Assembly (NCBI GenBank): GCA_013139755.1
Contig: WTAG01000165.1
Coordinates: 1 to 7,177 of the forward strand
Source: Methylomarinum sp.
GTDB taxonomy: Bacteria; Pseudomonadota; Gammaproteobacteria; Methylococcales; Methylomonadaceae
Length of the DNA: 7,177 nt
Direction: 5' to 3'
Part shown: piece after piece, positions 5,802 to 7,177 of the stretch
Layout of the letters: each line of letters opens with the position of its first letter
Numbering within the stretch: position 1 is the first letter of the stretch
Notes under the pieces: model-generated
What the model was told of the DNA's origin: nothing
Seen by the model: only the letters and a program-made list of their open reading frames with translations
The model's database searches: none
Position numbers and translations under genes: made by a program

Positions 5802-6404
5802 ATGGCATTATTAAATAGATTATCTCGTTTTGAAGGTTTTGATATGGATTGGCGACGCCTTATGCTTCAGTGGGTTATTGTTATGTTGCTGGGGGTTTTT
5901 ATGGCTTTGGCTAGTGTGACTAATTCGGATGCTATGATTTTATCAGCAAGAGAATTCTCTTGGCTTCCCGTGAGTGGCATGATTATTTTTATGCTGGGTT
6001 TACTTGAATGTTTAGATGCTTTTCTTGCTAAAGAGCAACGGGATGTAATTCAAAACTTACAAGTAGGTGTACTGGATGCAGTGATAGGTATGCTGATAAT
6101 TTTAAGTGTTTCAGGGACGGCTGATCGATTAAGTATGATGATCGCCGCTTTTCTTATCGTAAGGGGTATTGTTCGGATTGCTTTAGCTTATGCACTGGAT
6201 CTTCCTCATAAAGCATCTACATCGGTAGTGGGAATAATATCTGTTGTTTTCGGCGTGCTGATTTTTCAGGAATGGCCGACATCTGATGCATGGTTCATGT
6301 CTTTGTGTCTAAATATTGAAATTGCTTTTCGTGGCTGGGCGGGTATTTCGTTTGCCTTGTGGGTGAGGAAACAAAAGTTAAGAGATGAACAAAAAAAATC
6401 TTAG
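5802..6404 (+). CDS. HdeD/DUF308-type six-helix inner-membrane protein
   Basis: A small integral membrane protein of 200 residues from the chosen start. Six hydrophobic segments are visible at about 21-40, 54-75, 88-104, 110-131, 140-157 and 164-188. The pattern of paired helices, the WLPVSGMIIFMLGLLE and SMMIAAFLIVRGIVRI segments and the length fit the HdeD (DUF308) family. In E. coli HdeD is linked to acid resistance at high cell density, but most family members have no proven role, so I do not transfer that function. ATG 5802 is preferred because of the AAGGAG before it; starting at ATG 5736 would add 22 residues (MIKWLFSRLVSVKLIAEGENSS), giving 222, and cannot be excluded. It is divergent from ettA. 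The C-terminal tail is charged (RKQKLRDEQKKS), and the stop codon overlaps that of the convergent greB. Confidence 0.7.
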   Translation: MALLNRLSRFEGFDMDWRRLMLQWVIVMLLGVFMALASVTNSDAMILSAREFSWLPVSGMIIFMLGLLECLDAFLAKEQRDVIQNLQVGVLDAVIGMLIILSVSGTADRLSMMIAAFLIVRGIVRIALAYALDLPHKASTSVVGIISVVFGVLIFQEWPTSDAWFMSLCLNIEIAFRGWAGISFALWVRKQKLRDEQKKS

Positions 6405-6892
6405 TAGCGGATATCAACCACAAAATAACTTAATTCCTGGATTTCATTTTTAATCTTTACTTCATCATCAATGGTTTTCTTAAGTAATGCTTTGGCTAGT
6501 GGAGAATCCATACTGATATATGCCGTATCATGATCATGTTCATCAGGCCCAACAATACGGTAGCAGACTTCTTCGCCATTTTCTTTTTCTAAGGTGACCC
6601 AGGCACCAAAATAAATAAAATCTTGATTGTCTGGTTTTTTTGAAACGATAGTCAGGGAAGGAAGGCGTTTTTGCAGGAAATTAATGCGACTATCAATGCC
6701 TCGCAATTCTTTTTTTCTATAAATATACTCTGCATTTTCAGAACGGTCGCCTTCAGCTGCGGCGGCAGTGATTGCTTTTACCACCTCTTTACGTTTTTCC
6801 CATAAATTTCTTAGCTCTGATTCTAAGGTTTGATAACCTTCGTGGCTAATATAAGGCGAAGATTTTGGGCGGGGTGGTTTCCATCTAGACAT
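6401..6892 (-). CDS. greB: Transcript cleavage factor GreB
   Basis: A 163-residue factor (E. coli GreB 158) that enters the RNA polymerase secondary channel and stimulates cleavage of backtracked RNA. The N-terminal coiled coil (about 15-80) carries the tip sequence AAAEGDRSENAEYIYRKKEL with the acidic pair D49 and E52 that positions the catalytic metal. YIYRKK and ELRGIDSRI distinguish GreB from GreA. The C-terminal FKBP-like globular domain (about 85-163) has FGAWVTLE and ISMDSPLAKALL. The short basic N-terminus MSRWKPPRPKSSPYIS is typical of GreB. ATG 6890-6892 is the natural start, though no Shine-Dalgarno sequence is evident. It is divergent from the FKBP gene with 45 bases between start codons and overlaps the stop of the HdeD-like gene. 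Confidence 0.95.
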   Translation of the reverse strand: MSRWKPPRPKSSPYISHEGYQTLESELRNLWEKRKEVVKAITAAAAEGDRSENAEYIYRKKELRGIDSRINFLQKRLPSLTIVSKKPDNQDFIYFGAWVTLEKENGEEVCYRIVGPDEHDHDTAYISMDSPLAKALLKKTIDDEVKIKNEIQELSYFVVDIRY

Positions 6893-6905
6893 GGTGCGTT
6901 ATAAT
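6878..6905 (+). promoter_or_regulatory. Candidate promoter for the FKBP gene
   Basis: TTTCCA (6878-6883) and a perfect TATAAT (6900-6905) are separated by 16 bases. Transcription would begin near 6912, 26 bases before the FKBP ATG, leaving room for the AAAGAG Shine-Dalgarno sequence at 6926-6931. The -35 box lies inside the 5' end of greB. Confidence 0.45.
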
Positions 6906-6927
6906 ACTTGGTTTATTTATAAATCAA
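6901..6927 (-). promoter_or_regulatory. Candidate promoter for greB
   Basis: On the minus strand TTGATT (6922-6927) and TATTAT (6901-6906) are separated by 15 bases. The -10 box overlaps the TATAAT of the opposite promoter almost completely. A start point 6-7 bases past the -10 would fall within one or two bases of the greB ATG, predicting a nearly leaderless transcript. The spacer is short, so this is tentative. Confidence 0.3.
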
Positions 6928-6937
6928 AGAGTTCTAC

Positions 6938-7177
6938 ATGCAAATTTCAGACAAAATGGCTGTTACTATTCATTACATACTAACTAATGGTGCAGGAGAA
7001 CAGTTAGACAGTTCACGCGGTGAAGAGCCAATGGTTTATTTACATGGACAAGGTCAAATTATACCTGGTTTAGAGTCTGCTTTAACAGGGAAGGGCGCGG
7101 CTGATAAATTTAAAGTAACAATTGCAGCTGAAGATGCATATGGCGAAAGAAGTGAAGATATGCTGCAAACAGTACCA
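6938..7177 (+). CDS. slyD: SlyD-type FKBP peptidyl-prolyl isomerase, 5' part
   Basis: The first 80 residues are present and the window ends with the frame open. It is a cytoplasmic FKBP-fold prolyl cis-trans isomerase and chaperone. The segments VTIHYILTNGAGEQLDSS (9-26), EPMVYLHGQGQIIPGLESAL (30-49), KFKVTIAAEDAYGER (57-71) and the following MLQTVP align with the FKBP half of SlyD (YLHGHGSLISGLE-AL, ANDAYG, VQRVP). There is no signal peptide. The insert-in-flap domain should begin about where the window stops, and a metal-binding His-rich tail, if any, is outside. ATG 6938 has AAAGAG at 6926-6931. Related FKBPs of the SlpA/FkpB type share the fold, so the exact subfamily is less certain than the family. 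Confidence 0.85.
   Translation, partial: MQISDKMAVTIHYILTNGAGEQLDSSRGEEPMVYLHGQGQIIPGLESALTGKGAADKFKVTIAAEDAYGERSEDMLQTVP

Overview
The window looks like chromosomal DNA from an AT-rich gammaproteobacterium. EttA, GreB and the SlyD-type FKBP are all close to the gammaproteobacterial forms. The two DsrE-fold proteins match TusD and TusC, which are also close to DsrE and DsrF of sulfur oxidisers. Genus cannot be fixed from the sequence; a methanotroph- or sulfur-oxidiser-like gammaproteobacterium is only a guess.

Layout from left to right. Positions 16-118 hold a tandem array of a 7-bp unit (GTCGAAA, 14 full copies plus 5 bases). Next, on the minus strand, is a 640-residue membrane histidine kinase (245-2167) whose external sensor region is an internal duplication with an exact 124-residue offset. 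Positions 2168-3127 have no intact gene, but 2483-2821 hold a frameshifted and internally deleted remnant of istB, the ATPase gene of IS21-family insertion sequences. A + strand pair, tusD (3137-3526) and tusC (3534-3884), encodes sulfur-relay subunits. The third subunit gene, tusB, is absent here. The pair converges on ettA (3969-5630, minus), and the gap between them is filled by a large imperfect hairpin built of 7-bp units. Divergent from ettA is an HdeD/DUF308-type six-helix membrane protein gene (about 5802-6404, +). It converges on greB (6401-6892, minus) with overlapping stop codons. At the right edge a SlyD-type FKBP prolyl isomerase (6938 to beyond the window, +) diverges from greB across a 45-bp promoter region.

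The intact genes are mostly housekeeping: tRNA 2-thiolation or sulfur trafficking, translation-factor ATPase, transcript-cleavage factor and folding catalyst. The least ordinary material lies elsewhere. First, a dispersed family of heptanucleotide repeats (consensus near GNCKAAA) occurs as a long array, as a hairpin, and as two related copies with the same flanks bracketing tusDC. Second, the kinase has a duplicated sensor module carrying a strongly conserved GYGGxIHxxKNYILR motif. Third, the IS21 relic lies between the kinase and the sulfur-relay genes. I saw no CRISPR array, tRNA, rRNA or phage gene.
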